Notes under the pieces: model-generated | Databases searched by the model: none | What the model was told of the DNA's origin: nothing | The model's input: the letters and a program-made list of their open reading frames with translations, nothing else | Part shown: in pieces, positions 20,562 to 28,109 of the stretch | Numbering within the stretch: position 1 is the first letter of the stretch | How the letters are laid out: every line of letters begins with the position of its first letter | From: a virus | IMG/VR virus record: IMGVR_UViG_3300036770_001972 | Span: 1-64,000 of that record | DNA: 64,000 nucleotides | Direction: 5' to 3' (one strand) | Position numbers and translations under genes: made by a program

Positions 20562-21979
20562 GGACAGGCCCCCCAAGCAGAAAGTAGCATTCCAAGATCG
20601 CTCCCATCAACAAAACCGTCTCCATTGATATCGTTTTGATTTGTTCCCCACGAAGCCAAAAGAATTCCCAAGTCACTTCCATTCACCAAACGATCTCCTG
20701 TGAAGTCTGCGGGGCAAGACATGGGCTGTGCTGCACGAACTGCGGCATCTGCGTCTAGCATTCCCCATCCCGTGAGGGTGTCAAATCCCGCCGTACCAAT
20801 GTCCCTGCATGTTGACTGCATGATCGATTCCACCTGTGCTGCCGAAAGAGAAGGATTGACTGAAAGAATCAATGCCGCTACCCCTGCTGCATATGGCGAA
20901 GAGAACGATGTGCCGTCGATGATTGTGTAGTCTCCCGATCCATATCCATTCGATCCTGTTCGATCCGTTGTAAAGATATACTGACCCGCAGCGACGAATG
21001 CCAGTTTGCTGCCGTATGACGAGAACGATGCCTTCTGACCACTTCGATTCGATGCACCGACTGCTATCACTCCGTTTGATCGTGCAGGGAATCCAATGTT
21101 CGTGTTTCCTGAATTGCCCGAACTTGCGAAGTTGACCACTCCCGCATTTCGTGCAGCGACATATGCATTCGTCATGGCAGTCGATGCCGTGCCATAGTCA
21201 TTGCTGTTGTTCGTGACACGGACACCGTTTGCGATTCCCCAGTTGATTGCATTGACAGTCCACGATGTCTGTCCCTGCCACGATCCGCTGCATGGCGTAA
21301 CTGCTGTTCCCACCTTTGCGGATATGACCTTGCAGTCAGGCGCAACACCAACCGTGCCGATTGAGTTGTTGATGATCCCCGTGATACACCCTGCCACGGA
21401 AGTGCCATGATTGTCACATTCGTTGGTAGGGCCGCCACCCAAGATGCCATTTACGGCACCTGTGGTGAAGTCACGACCCGCTTGTTGGTTGATGTCGGGA
21501 TGATCCTGCTGTATGCCCGTTTCGAATACGAGGATGCGAATCGTGGGAGACCCCTTGGTGATCGACCATGCATTCGTGGTGTTCATGTCAAAGTTGATGA
21601 GTCCACCCGACTGCCCTATGTTGCGATGTCCCCAACATTGCGAAAAGCCCGCATCGTTTGGAATGACCTCATGCCGCGTGGCGGTGAACAGACGATCCTC
21701 CTCAACGAATTCGATATTGGGATTTGTCTTCAACGAAGCAATTGCACCGCGCATCGAATCGATGCTGTCCATGTTGACGAGTGTTAGATTCGGGATATGA
21801 GAGTAGTGTTCGGCACTTTCGATACCGTCGATCTCTGACAGTACGGAATCCTTATCTGCTCCATCCTTCCATTGGACGAAGAAGGTGTCGATGCTTTGCT
21901 GTGGTTGTGGCTGTGCCCGTCGAATGTCTCCACCACCGAGCATGATCAGGCTTGCGAGAATCGCTAGGATTGTTTTCAT
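20558..21979 (-). CDS. secreted subtilisin-like (S8) serine protease with dockerin-type tail; catalytic Asp replaced by Glu
   Basis: AGGAGG precedes the ATG at 21979. The 473-residue protein has a signal peptide (1-~17) and an I9-like propeptide (~30-100, ending NPNIEFVEEDRLF). The S8 domain (~110-415) and a dockerin-type pair (~422-473; NGSDLGILLASWG and DINGDGFVDGSDLGMLLSAWG) follow. Active-site His191 (DNHGTSVAG), oxyanion Asn289 (SSGNSG) and Ser358 (DGTSFSSP) are intact. The catalytic Asp of the (V/I)DTG motif is Glu153 in ILVFETG, read from a GAA codon. Whether this Glu supports activity is not known from sequence. Likely role: degrading or processing host envelope proteins late in infection. 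Confidence 0.92.
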   Translation of the reverse strand: MKTILAILASLIMLGGGDIRRAQPQPQQSIDTFFVQWKDGADKDSVLSEIDGIESAEHYSHIPNLTLVNMDSIDSMRGAIASLKTNPNIEFVEEDRLFTATRHEVIPNDAGFSQCWGHRNIGQSGGLINFDMNTTNAWSITKGSPTIRILVFETGIQQDHPDINQQAGRDFTTGAVNGILGGGPTNECDNHGTSVAGCITGIINNSIGTVGVAPDCKVISAKVGTAVTPCSGSWQGQTSWTVNAINWGIANGVRVTNNSNDYGTASTAMTNAYVAARNAGVVNFASSGNSGNTNIGFPARSNGVIAVGASNRSGQKASFSSYGSKLAFVAAGQYIFTTDRTGSNGYGSGDYTIIDGTSFSSPYAAGVAALILSVNPSLSAAQVESIMQSTCRDIGTAGFDTLTGWGMLDADAAVRAAQPMSCPADFTGDRLVNGSDLGILLASWGTNQNDINGDGFVDGSDLGMLLSAWGACP

Positions 21980-22045
21980 GATTACCTCCTGCACTAGTAC
22001 GAATGACATGCCGTGATGTGTTCACGGAAAACCAAATTGGCATTA

Positions 22046-22053
22046 CTATTTAT
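22046..22053 (-). promoter_or_regulatory. late promoter-like element ATAAATAG
   Basis: ATAAATAG on the minus strand, about 65 nt before the S8 protease ATG, whose leader carries AGGAGG. Confidence 0.5.
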
Positions 22054-22079
22054 CCCGTTTAAACACATAAACACTCTTT

Positions 22080-22391
22080 ATGACCCACCAGTTCCCCAAC
22101 CAAAAGCGTGTATACATCAAGACGCACATTTACAAAGTCGGCGGGGAGATCTCGCCATTGATGCTCTTTCGCATCACTTCAAGGGACATCAATAAGTACG
22201 AGAAGGAGGGATGGAGCGAGGTCTTGATGTCGTTCAGGCAACGCGGCGAAACCATCTCCATCCAGTACACGGGGATTCCATCTAAAGGAGTAAATCATGC
22301 CACGCAGAACAGCGATAGTGAAACCAAAGAGACCAAAGAAGTCAACCCCTTCCTTGAAACCCTCCGACAGGCGTTCTCGTTCTTCCGTTAA
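22080..22391 (+). CDS. possible small protein on the early strand inside the late region
   Basis: A 103-residue frame on the plus strand between two minus-strand late genes. The first ~70 residues have a natural-looking mixture (GGEISPLMLFRITSRDINKYEKEGWSEV). The end overlaps the better-supported basic ORF in another frame. There is no clear ribosome site. I give it about even odds of being real. Confidence 0.42.
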   Translation: MTHQFPNQKRVYIKTHIYKVGGEISPLMLFRITSRDINKYEKEGWSEVLMSFRQRGETISIQYTGIPSKGVNHATQNSDSETKETKEVNPFLETLRQAFSFFR

Positions 22392-22434
22392 GAGTCCACG
22401 GAAATCCGCTGCCCCACGCAAGCCGCGTCCTTAA
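22297..22434 (+). CDS. 45-residue Arg/Lys/Ser/Pro-rich basic protein
   Basis: AAAGGAG sits 6 nt before the ATG at 22297, a strong ribosome site. The product (MPRRTAIVKPKRPKKSTP... to APRKPRP) has about 40% Arg and Lys plus many Ser and Pro. It looks like a protamine- or histone-tail-like nucleic-acid-binding peptide. Its TAA and the stop of the convergent gp3-like gene share the palindrome TTAA at 22431-22434. It lies on the opposite strand from the surrounding structural genes. Confidence 0.6.
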   Translation: MPRRTAIVKPKRPKKSTPSLKPSDRRSRSSVKSPRKSAAPRKPRP

Positions 22435-22979
22435 ATCGGCACCGTCTGATAGGTATCGAATACGAAGTTCACCGTTGCTGTCATTGGTGACGGTTCGCTT
22501 TCGTTGTGTGTCAGAGTGAAGCCCGAGATCTTCGTGGGTATGAGATTGCTGAAGGTCATCATGAGAATGGGGTTCTTCTTGTTGTTGAGGAAGAACAGTT
22601 TCCCGTGATTCACATTGCCCTTGTATTCGGGCACGATCTCCTTGAAGTCGCGGTATGGAACTCCCGACCGCATCCACTTGACCATCTCCATGTAGTTGCG
22701 GAAGTTCTCATCGATGATGAATCGAATCGATATGTCAGAAGGTGCCCCACCACCAGGGAACTTGATGTCATTCGCAGCGAACAGGTGGTTGTACACGGCG
22801 GGTGTCGAAGATAGATTCGGTGTCTGAACAGCCGTGCAGAAGTATGTCACAGTAGGTACCTTCTCGCATATGAAGCGGAAGTTGGTGCTTGCTGCCAAGT
22901 TGGTATTCAGCGGATTGTTTCCGAGAGTACCGAAGTTGGTCAGTTCGGGGAGCCAGTTCTTTACTTCAGGTGATGCCAT
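22431..22979 (-). CDS. gp3: gp3-like tail completion/tube terminator protein (copy 2)
   Basis: The start is the ATG at 22979, overlapping the stop of copy 1 (TGATG). The 182-residue product contains ISIRFIIDENFRNYMEMVKWM and LFFLNNKKNPILMMTFSNLIPTKISG. These correspond to T4 gp3 VRFIVDEELKSWIGIYEWM and LYILDNSKTEIVMSINFYKPWVSDLSE. T4 gp3 (176 aa) caps the tail tube and joins the tail to the neck. Either copy could be the true terminator; the other may serve as another tube-fold protein (for example a gp54-like initiator). Confidence 0.8.
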   Translation of the reverse strand: MASPEVKNWLPELTNFGTLGNNPLNTNLAASTNFRFICEKVPTVTYFCTAVQTPNLSSTPAVYNHLFAANDIKFPGGGAPSDISIRFIIDENFRNYMEMVKWMRSGVPYRDFKEIVPEYKGNVNHGKLFFLNNKKNPILMMTFSNLIPTKISGFTLTHNESEPSPMTATVNFVFDTYQTVPI

Positions 22980-23524
22980 CACGGATCCTTGATGTCGTAT
23001 GAGGTGAACTGGAATGTTGCATCGCAAGTGATGATCGGTGCGTCAGCAACGGCAGAGTTAAACGGAATGTTGCTGAGTCCCGTGATCATGAGTCCGTCGA
23101 ACAGGATCCTCGCAACAGGATTCTTCTTATTGTTCAGCATCAACAACTGACCCGAATCGGTAATCAGGTTCAGCATTCTAGCCTGAGAGCCATCCTTGAA
23201 GAAGTCATAGTAGTTCAAAGACTTCTTGAACCATTCCGACATCTCAAACCAATTGCTGAAGTCTTCGTTCACTATGAACTTGACCGTCATGTCCCCGTGA
23301 TCGATCTTGTTGCCGAAGAACTTTAGTGAAGGAGCAAACGGCACAGGAACACGAATTGGATCCATCGATAGATCAGGGAACGAGACTTCGGTACAGAAGT
23401 ACACACCCTTGCGAACCTTGGGAATCATCAACCGAAAGTTGGTTGAGAAGGCAGGGTTCGTGTTGTCAGGCTGTCGATTCAGACTGCCATGGACGATATC
23501 GTCGGGTAACTTAGGAACAGTCAT
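22979..23524 (-). CDS. gp3: gp3-like tail completion/tube terminator protein (copy 1)
   Basis: This 181-residue protein shares with copy 2 the segments NFR(L/F), YFCT, a KFIV-NEDFSNWFEMSEW region and LLMLNNKKNPVARILFDGLMITGLS, all in the same order as T4 gp3. Its N-terminal ~25 residues (LNRQPDNTNPAFSTNFRLM) parallel copy 2 (LGNNPLNTNLAASTNFRFI). The gene follows gp23. A CTAAATA box six nt before the ATG predicts a leaderless message. Confidence 0.82.
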   Translation of the reverse strand: MTVPKLPDDIVHGSLNRQPDNTNPAFSTNFRLMIPKVRKGVYFCTEVSFPDLSMDPIRVPVPFAPSLKFFGNKIDHGDMTVKFIVNEDFSNWFEMSEWFKKSLNYYDFFKDGSQARMLNLITDSGQLLMLNNKKNPVARILFDGLMITGLSNIPFNSAVADAPIITCDATFQFTSYDIKDP

Positions 23525-23530
23525 CGATAG

Positions 23531-23537
23531 TATTTAG
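23531..23537 (-). promoter_or_regulatory. late promoter element CTAAATA, leaderless
   Basis: CTAAATA on the minus strand, 6 nt from the ATG of gp3 copy 1; no ribosome site lies between. Confidence 0.6.
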
Positions 23538-23617
23538 AAAGGAAAGGGGCTGTGAGGATTTCTCCCCACAGCCCCCGCGAAATTCCCCTGCCGAAGCAGG
23601 ATTCTTGTCTCTACCTA

Positions 23618-24973
23618 TCAGAAGAGGTTTGTGACCTTGACGATGCGGTAGTAGATGTTCTTGCGCGTAGCATCGGCCGAGTACGGATCCGAGACCGAAG
23701 AACCGTTCTTGATCGTCGCAAACGGGTTGTTGACCAAGCCGTAGCGAGTCTTGAAGCCGATCTTGGGCTGGAAGGAGTTCTCACCGACTGCGCGTACCAT
23801 CTGTAGCGGAACATAGGGGCAGTAGAACATGCCTGCGTCATAAGCAGACGATCCCTTATAGCCTGCCATGAAGAAGTCATGAGAGGTTGTCATGGACGAA
23901 TAGGGATCGATGTAGACGCGCAACTTGCCGTTGAGGACACCCGCAAAGGTGTTGCCTGTGTCATCAACATTGAGGTTGGTGCTGAGGGCGGGGGCGTAGT
24001 CAAGAACGCCTGCCATGCTCAGAGCCGAGGCAACATCCGAGGAGCAGACAATGAAGTTGCCCTTTCCACGGCGGGTTTCCTTGGCGATCTGATTGCACTC
24101 ACGCTCAATCTGGAAGAGCAGACCCTTGAACTTCTCAACGCTCCAACGACCGTTGGAATCGACATTGAGGTCGAAGACACCCTGTGTCTGAGTCGTGCCG
24201 CTCTTGGCACCCAACTTGGCGTTGGCGTAGATCACGCGAACGACTTCGCGGTTGATCTCAGCGAGGATTTCGCTGGACAGGATGTTGGCGAGTTCGGTCT
24301 CAGCGTCGAGGCCGTGGATCGCCTTGAGATCCTGAGCGAGTTCCATCGTGTACTCAGCCTTAAGAGCGCGGGTCTTTGCTTCGACCGTTGTCTTCTCAAT
24401 GCTGAACGCCATCTGCGGGAATGGGTTCGAAGCGGAGTCACCGAGGGCTTCACCCTTATAGGTGCTGTAACCCTTGGTACCAACGACACCCGAGGGAGTG
24501 CCGAGACCGTTTACGGGATCAACGCCACCAACCTCAAAGGGATCGGTGTTGTAGACACCCGCAGCGGTTGTACCCGTGGAACCCGATCCACCGAAGGCGG
24601 TGTCGGCTTCCTGATACAGAGCCTCAGGGCCGTTCTGATCGATGTAGCGGGAGCGCATTGCGAAGATAAGCCCAGTTGGGCCGCTCATCGGCTGCACACC
24701 GCAGATGTCGTAAGCAATGAGGTTTGGCATTGCGCGACGAACGAGCGAGATGAGGATGGGATCCCAACGAGCAACATTGCCGCTGTTCTCCTGTCCAACA
24801 GACTGTGCGCCGCTGAAGTTCGTTGGCGCAGACTCGCGGAGGTACTGCTCTTGGTTCTCCAAGAGCATGGTTGTAACTGCCTTGCGGTAGTTGTCCTTGA
24901 TTGCGGGAAGATCCGCATGCTCAAGAATTGGTTGCCACTTCTTCTGAAGTGCTTCGGAAATGGTGAGTTCCAT
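23618..24973 (-). CDS. gp23: major capsid protein (T4 gp23-like)
   Basis: The 451-residue product has the gp23 N-terminal region (SEALQKKWQPILEHADLPAIKDNYRKAVT). It also has the strongly conserved block NVARWDPILISLVRRAMPNLIAYDICGVQPMSGPTGLIFAMR and the C-terminal segment GFKTRYGLVNNPFA. It is shorter than T4 gp23 (521 aa), as in other marine T4-like phages. By analogy gp21 should remove the N-terminal peptide; a (L/I)xE site ending at LRE47 is a candidate. AAGGAG precedes the ATG and a CTAAATA lies about 45 nt upstream. Confidence 0.97.
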   Translation of the reverse strand: MELTISEALQKKWQPILEHADLPAIKDNYRKAVTTMLLENQEQYLRESAPTNFSGAQSVGQENSGNVARWDPILISLVRRAMPNLIAYDICGVQPMSGPTGLIFAMRSRYIDQNGPEALYQEADTAFGGSGSTGTTAAGVYNTDPFEVGGVDPVNGLGTPSGVVGTKGYSTYKGEALGDSASNPFPQMAFSIEKTTVEAKTRALKAEYTMELAQDLKAIHGLDAETELANILSSEILAEINREVVRVIYANAKLGAKSGTTQTQGVFDLNVDSNGRWSVEKFKGLLFQIERECNQIAKETRRGKGNFIVCSSDVASALSMAGVLDYAPALSTNLNVDDTGNTFAGVLNGKLRVYIDPYSSMTTSHDFFMAGYKGSSAYDAGMFYCPYVPLQMVRAVGENSFQPKIGFKTRYGLVNNPFATIKNGSSVSDPYSADATRKNIYYRIVKVTNLF

Positions 24974-25016
24974 TTAAGTTTCTCCTTGGTAGTAACTGGT
25001 TAAAGACTAACTTTGA

Positions 25017-25023
25017 TATTTAG
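25017..25023 (-). promoter_or_regulatory. late promoter element CTAAATA for gp23
   Basis: CTAAATA on the minus strand about 43 nt before the gp23 ATG. A second, weaker GTAAATA (25033-25039) overlaps the stop of gp22. Confidence 0.65.
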
Positions 25024-25035
25024 CGTAAGTGCTAT

Positions 25036-26133
25036 TTACCTTTTTGCAATACGGCGAAGCGTGTCGGTATAAGCCTTCATCGATTCGCTAAGGTTCTCGA
25101 CTTGACCGCCAACGGGGGTCTCATCGATGCTCTCTTCTGCGGTGGCAGCAACTTCTTCTGTCAGGACAGTCTTGTTGCTCTTGCCGCTGAAATAGGACTC
25201 CTTGATGATCTCCAACTTGTTGCGGACATCATCCTCTTCGCCCTCAAGCGTCACACCCTCTGCGAGTGTACGGAAACGCTCCTTCTGAGTGACCGTGAGA
25301 TCGGAAGCCATCTCGTCAAGGATCTGCTCCCGACGATAGGACTTGACCTCTTCAGCCAACTTGACATTCTTCATGATCTCCTCGTCAAGACGAGCCTTAA
25401 GTTCATCGGCTGTCTCTGCCATCTTGTCAGCAAGATCAACCTTTGCCTCAGGAACCATGATGTCATGCTCAACGAAGAGGTTGCGAAGACCACTCATGAA
25501 CTCCTCAGCGACCTCTGTGCGGATGCCCTTCTCAACGGAGAGACGGTTCTCCTCAAGCCACTCTTCGATGACATACGAGAGATACGAATCCAACTGCTCG
25601 GTGAGAGCCTTCTTGGACTCTTCGATCTCCTCAACAAGACGGTTGTTGTACTGCTCTTCCAACTCTGTCTTGATCTCTTCGACGCGCTCGTTGATAGCAG
25701 CCTCAAAGATAGTGGAAGCCTTGGTCTTGAAGTCTTCGGTTAGTTCCTCGCCGTCGAACATGGCGGTCATGTGGACATCCAAGTCCTCACGCATAGCCTT
25801 CTTCGACTTGACGCTAGCCATCAACTTAGCCTTGGCATCGCCGCCTGCGGCACCGACATCAACTGGGCCTGGGATTACTGCGCCCTTGCCTGTGCCATCC
25901 TTGTAGAGGCCTGCGAACTTGCCGCTGCCTGCACCTGTGGTGGAAGCATTGGCAACGCCGCCCTTGACCTCTTCCTCTTCTTCTTCCTCAGCCATGCCCT
26001 TCTTAGCAGAAACATTCTTCATCTGCTTGGTCTTGGCATCGGCGGTATCTGTAGCCTCGTCAAGCGAATCGGTCTCTTCGACCTCTTCCTCGTCAAGGAT
26101 GATTTCTTCGATTTCATCGTTCTCGTAATCCAT
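25036..26133 (-). CDS. gp22: prohead core scaffolding protein (T4 gp22-like)
   Basis: The 365-residue, highly acidic and helical product sits between gp21 and gp23 as in T4. The core region (GEELTEDFKTKASTIFEAAINERVEEIKTELEEQYN, ~125-160) and extended coiled coils match gp22 scaffolds. T4 gp22 is 269 aa; the extra ~95 N-terminal residues are acidic, with a poly-Glu run. They hold GLYKDGTGKGAVIPGPVDV, also found in the small head protein at 28.1 kb. AAGGAG precedes the ATG. Confidence 0.92.
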   Translation of the reverse strand: MDYENDEIEEIILDEEEVEETDSLDEATDTADAKTKQMKNVSAKKGMAEEEEEEEVKGGVANASTTGAGSGKFAGLYKDGTGKGAVIPGPVDVGAAGGDAKAKLMASVKSKKAMREDLDVHMTAMFDGEELTEDFKTKASTIFEAAINERVEEIKTELEEQYNNRLVEEIEESKKALTEQLDSYLSYVIEEWLEENRLSVEKGIRTEVAEEFMSGLRNLFVEHDIMVPEAKVDLADKMAETADELKARLDEEIMKNVKLAEEVKSYRREQILDEMASDLTVTQKERFRTLAEGVTLEGEEDDVRNKLEIIKESYFSGKSNKTVLTEEVAATAEESIDETPVGGQVENLSESMKAYTDTLRRIAKR

Positions 26134-26154
26134 GGGGTTCTCCTTGGTATTGGT

Positions 26155-26162
26155 TATTTATA
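26155..26162 (-). promoter_or_regulatory. late promoter, exact TATAAATA
   Basis: TATAAATA on the minus strand, identical to the T4 late consensus, about 21 nt before the gp22 ATG with AAGGAG in the leader. Confidence 0.75.
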
Positions 26163-26179
26163 TGGTTGAAACACTTGGC

Positions 26180-26824
26180 TCACAGTTTGTCGATGAAACG
26201 CTTGAAAGCCTTGACCATCTGTTCTTCCAACTTGCGGGAGGAAGCCTTGTTGATGGATTGCTTGATTTCATCGATTTCTTTGGCAACGAGAAGTCCGTTC
26301 TCGTAGATCCACTCCCGACCTTCCATCACTCCACGGACGAAAGCCTCAGGGGCTGAAGGATCTGCAACAATGTCAGCGGCTGTGGAAAGACGGAAATCAT
26401 CCTTCACATAGTTCGCACCATTCTTTTCTTCAAGAGAACCGACACCACGGGAGGAAACGCCCAACTTGGCACCCTCGTCCATCAGGTTCTTTACGATCTT
26501 TCCATATGGCGTATCCATGATTTTGGCTTTGCCATAGAAGTTCTTGCCATCGGGAGCCAACTCCACGATCATGTGGGAGACTCGCTCTAGGTTGATAGTC
26601 GGCCCTTCGGGGTGACCAAGTTCACCGAATCCTCTCTTTTGCTCCACGAATTCCTTGCGGTATTGCTCGACCTTATCCTTCAGCATCTTGAATTCATAGA
26701 CACGCCCGTTGCGGTTCTTGATATCACCCTGAAGGAAAGTGCCTTCGATGAAGTATGATTTCTGACCGTTCTTCTCTTCGGTCAGGATTTCGATGTTTTC
26801 GTTGACTTCGCAGATGAGTTTCAT
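26180..26824 (-). CDS. gp21: prohead core protease (T4 gp21-like)
   Basis: The 214-residue protein (T4 gp21: 212) has FLQGDIKNRNGRVYEF, the catalytic His in GELGHPEGP (His71) and the Ser in LGVSSRGVGSL (Ser124/125). These are the signature of the T4 prohead endopeptidase (S77) family. It cleaves core and capsid proteins after (L/I)xE sites and itself during head maturation. AAAGGAG precedes the ATG. Confidence 0.96.
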   Translation of the reverse strand: MKLICEVNENIEILTEEKNGQKSYFIEGTFLQGDIKNRNGRVYEFKMLKDKVEQYRKEFVEQKRGFGELGHPEGPTINLERVSHMIVELAPDGKNFYGKAKIMDTPYGKIVKNLMDEGAKLGVSSRGVGSLEEKNGANYVKDDFRLSTAADIVADPSAPEAFVRGVMEGREWIYENGLLVAKEIDEIKQSINKASSRKLEEQMVKAFKRFIDKL

Positions 26825-26836
26825 CTGTATGCTCCT

Positions 26837-27289
26837 TTAGATCGTGAACTCAAGAATGATGGTTCCGTTTGCGGTAGTGAATTCGTTTCCACTATTATCT
26901 AGGCTTATTGTGATGGTGCCAGACTCCAGTTGTGTCTTCACGCCTGTCCTTCTATGGGAAAGCCTAGGTTCAAAGAAAAGTTCACTATCAATTCCTGTTG
27001 CAAACAGACAATCTCCTGCATTCTGCCCGTATGTCCCTGCCGTGTATGTGTTTCCCCAACGGGCAGTCCAATACCATCCCGCAACAGGAGAACCATTGGA
27101 TGTTGACATCACAGAGTGAAGTTTGGCCGTGCCGTCCGCTGTAAGACCGAAATTCTCAGGATCCAAGAATGCAGATCCTGTCAGCCCTATCGTGACACTT
27201 TCTGCTGTTGCTGTGGGGACTTCACTAGCGATGATCTTGGTGACATATCGCTTGTTTGTTCTGAGAATGTCCTGTTTAATCAGAGGCAT
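26837..27289 (-). CDS. small head-cluster beta protein, paralogue B
   Basis: The ATG overlaps the stop of the upstream paralogue (TGATG). The 150 residues are beta-rich and begin with a basic helix-like segment (IKQDILRTNKRYVTKIIA). They share ITIGLTGSAF-like and C-terminal GTIILEF segments with the next-listed protein. Lying between protease and portal genes, it may be a capsid decoration or head fibre protein; inference from position only. Confidence 0.75.
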   Translation of the reverse strand: MPLIKQDILRTNKRYVTKIIASEVPTATAESVTIGLTGSAFLDPENFGLTADGTAKLHSVMSTSNGSPVAGWYWTARWGNTYTAGTYGQNAGDCLFATGIDSELFFEPRLSHRRTGVKTQLESGTITISLDNSGNEFTTANGTIILEFTI

Positions 27290-27675
27290 CAGAGTACAAA
27301 TTCAAGAATGATCGTGCCTGTCACGGTTGTTGGCGTGATTGTCATAACTCCTGTTGGAGTCGTTGCATTATTCGGAATTGTGAATCTCTCAAAGACAAAA
27401 TCGATGTTTCCCGCAGCAGCAGAATCGAAAGCAGTAGCACCAGGCGTTCCAGCCCATGTCAAGGTGTAACGATTTCCGCAAGAAGACTTGATCGATGCCA
27501 ACTTAGCGGTGGTTGCGGTGATGCCGTCTGTCATTGCAATCACATCACCCGTCAATCCGTTGGCGAATGCAGATCCCGTGACTCCGAATGAAATCGCTGT
27601 GTTATGGGCATTCAACTGAAACTTCTTTACAAGTCTCTTCTGAGTTCCCACCAATGTTTGTTCTGTGTAAGCCAT
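27289..27675 (-). CDS. small head-cluster beta protein, paralogue A
   Basis: This 128-residue protein begins with LVGTQKRLVKKFQLNAHNTAISFGVTGSAF and ends TGTIILEFVL. It parallels its neighbour (RTNKRYVTKIIA..., TIGLTGSAF, GTIILEFTI). GAGGAG precedes the ATG, which overlaps the previous stop (TAATG). Two adjacent homologues suggest duplication of a head-associated protein. Function unknown. Confidence 0.77.
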   Translation of the reverse strand: MAYTEQTLVGTQKRLVKKFQLNAHNTAISFGVTGSAFANGLTGDVIAMTDGITATTAKLASIKSSCGNRYTLTWAGTPGATAFDSAAAGNIDFVFERFTIPNNATTPTGVMTITPTTVTGTIILEFVL

Positions 27676-28109
27676 TAGTCGTTCTCCTCGTTTGCTTTTG
27701 CAAAGTTGACTGCGTTTGCATAGGTATCTTTGCTCTCGGTTGCGAGAACGAGGAATGCAGTCTGATTCTCTTCGCTCAACCTGTCATACATTGACGCAAT
27801 TGCCTCTGCATGACGAACTGTCACCTTTTGTGCGCTGTTGTCCATCAGTTGCACGGTAGTTTCCTTGCCGTTACTGATGCATTCTGTGATTGCAGCAAGA
27901 AGCCTGTTTGCCATGCCTCTACAATACACCTCTTCCATGTATTCGTTTGCAGACTGCTTCACGAACCGAAGAGCCTTTGGATCATCCGATGACACTATTG
28001 CGGTAGACTCCTTGATCTCCACCGCAGCCTTGTCGCCAAGAACGGAGAAAGCGGCTGCGAATTCCTCCGCAGCCTTATTGCTCTTGAACTTGACACTTAC
28101 CTTTGCCAT
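27675..28109 (-). CDS. hypothetical head-cluster protein, 144 aa
   Basis: An alpha/beta protein: N-terminal strand VSVKFKSNKAAEEFAAAF, a Cys-containing helix (YMEEVYCRGMANRLLAAITECI) and an acidic C-terminus (FAKANEEND). No recognised family. It is coupled to both neighbours (TGATG and TAATG), so it is made with the head genes. Confidence 0.75.
   Translation of the reverse strand: MAKVSVKFKSNKAAEEFAAAFSVLGDKAAVEIKESTAIVSSDDPKALRFVKQSANEYMEEVYCRGMANRLLAAITECISNGKETTVQLMDNSAQKVTVRHAEAIASMYDRLSEENQTAFLVLATESKDTYANAVNFAKANEEND

Noticed and set aside
22179-22421. 80-residue minus-strand frame between the protease and gp3 copy 2
   Set aside because: It is antisense to the better-supported basic ORF and has no ribosome site or late element of its own.
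23879-25003. 374-residue open frame on the plus strand across gp23
   Set aside because: It is antisense to the well-identified major capsid gene and has no independent motif; it is open because of gp23 codon bias.
25102-25906. Long plus-strand frames across the scaffold gene
   Set aside because: Antisense to the highly biased, Glu-rich gp22-like gene; Ser/Leu-rich shadows of that bias.
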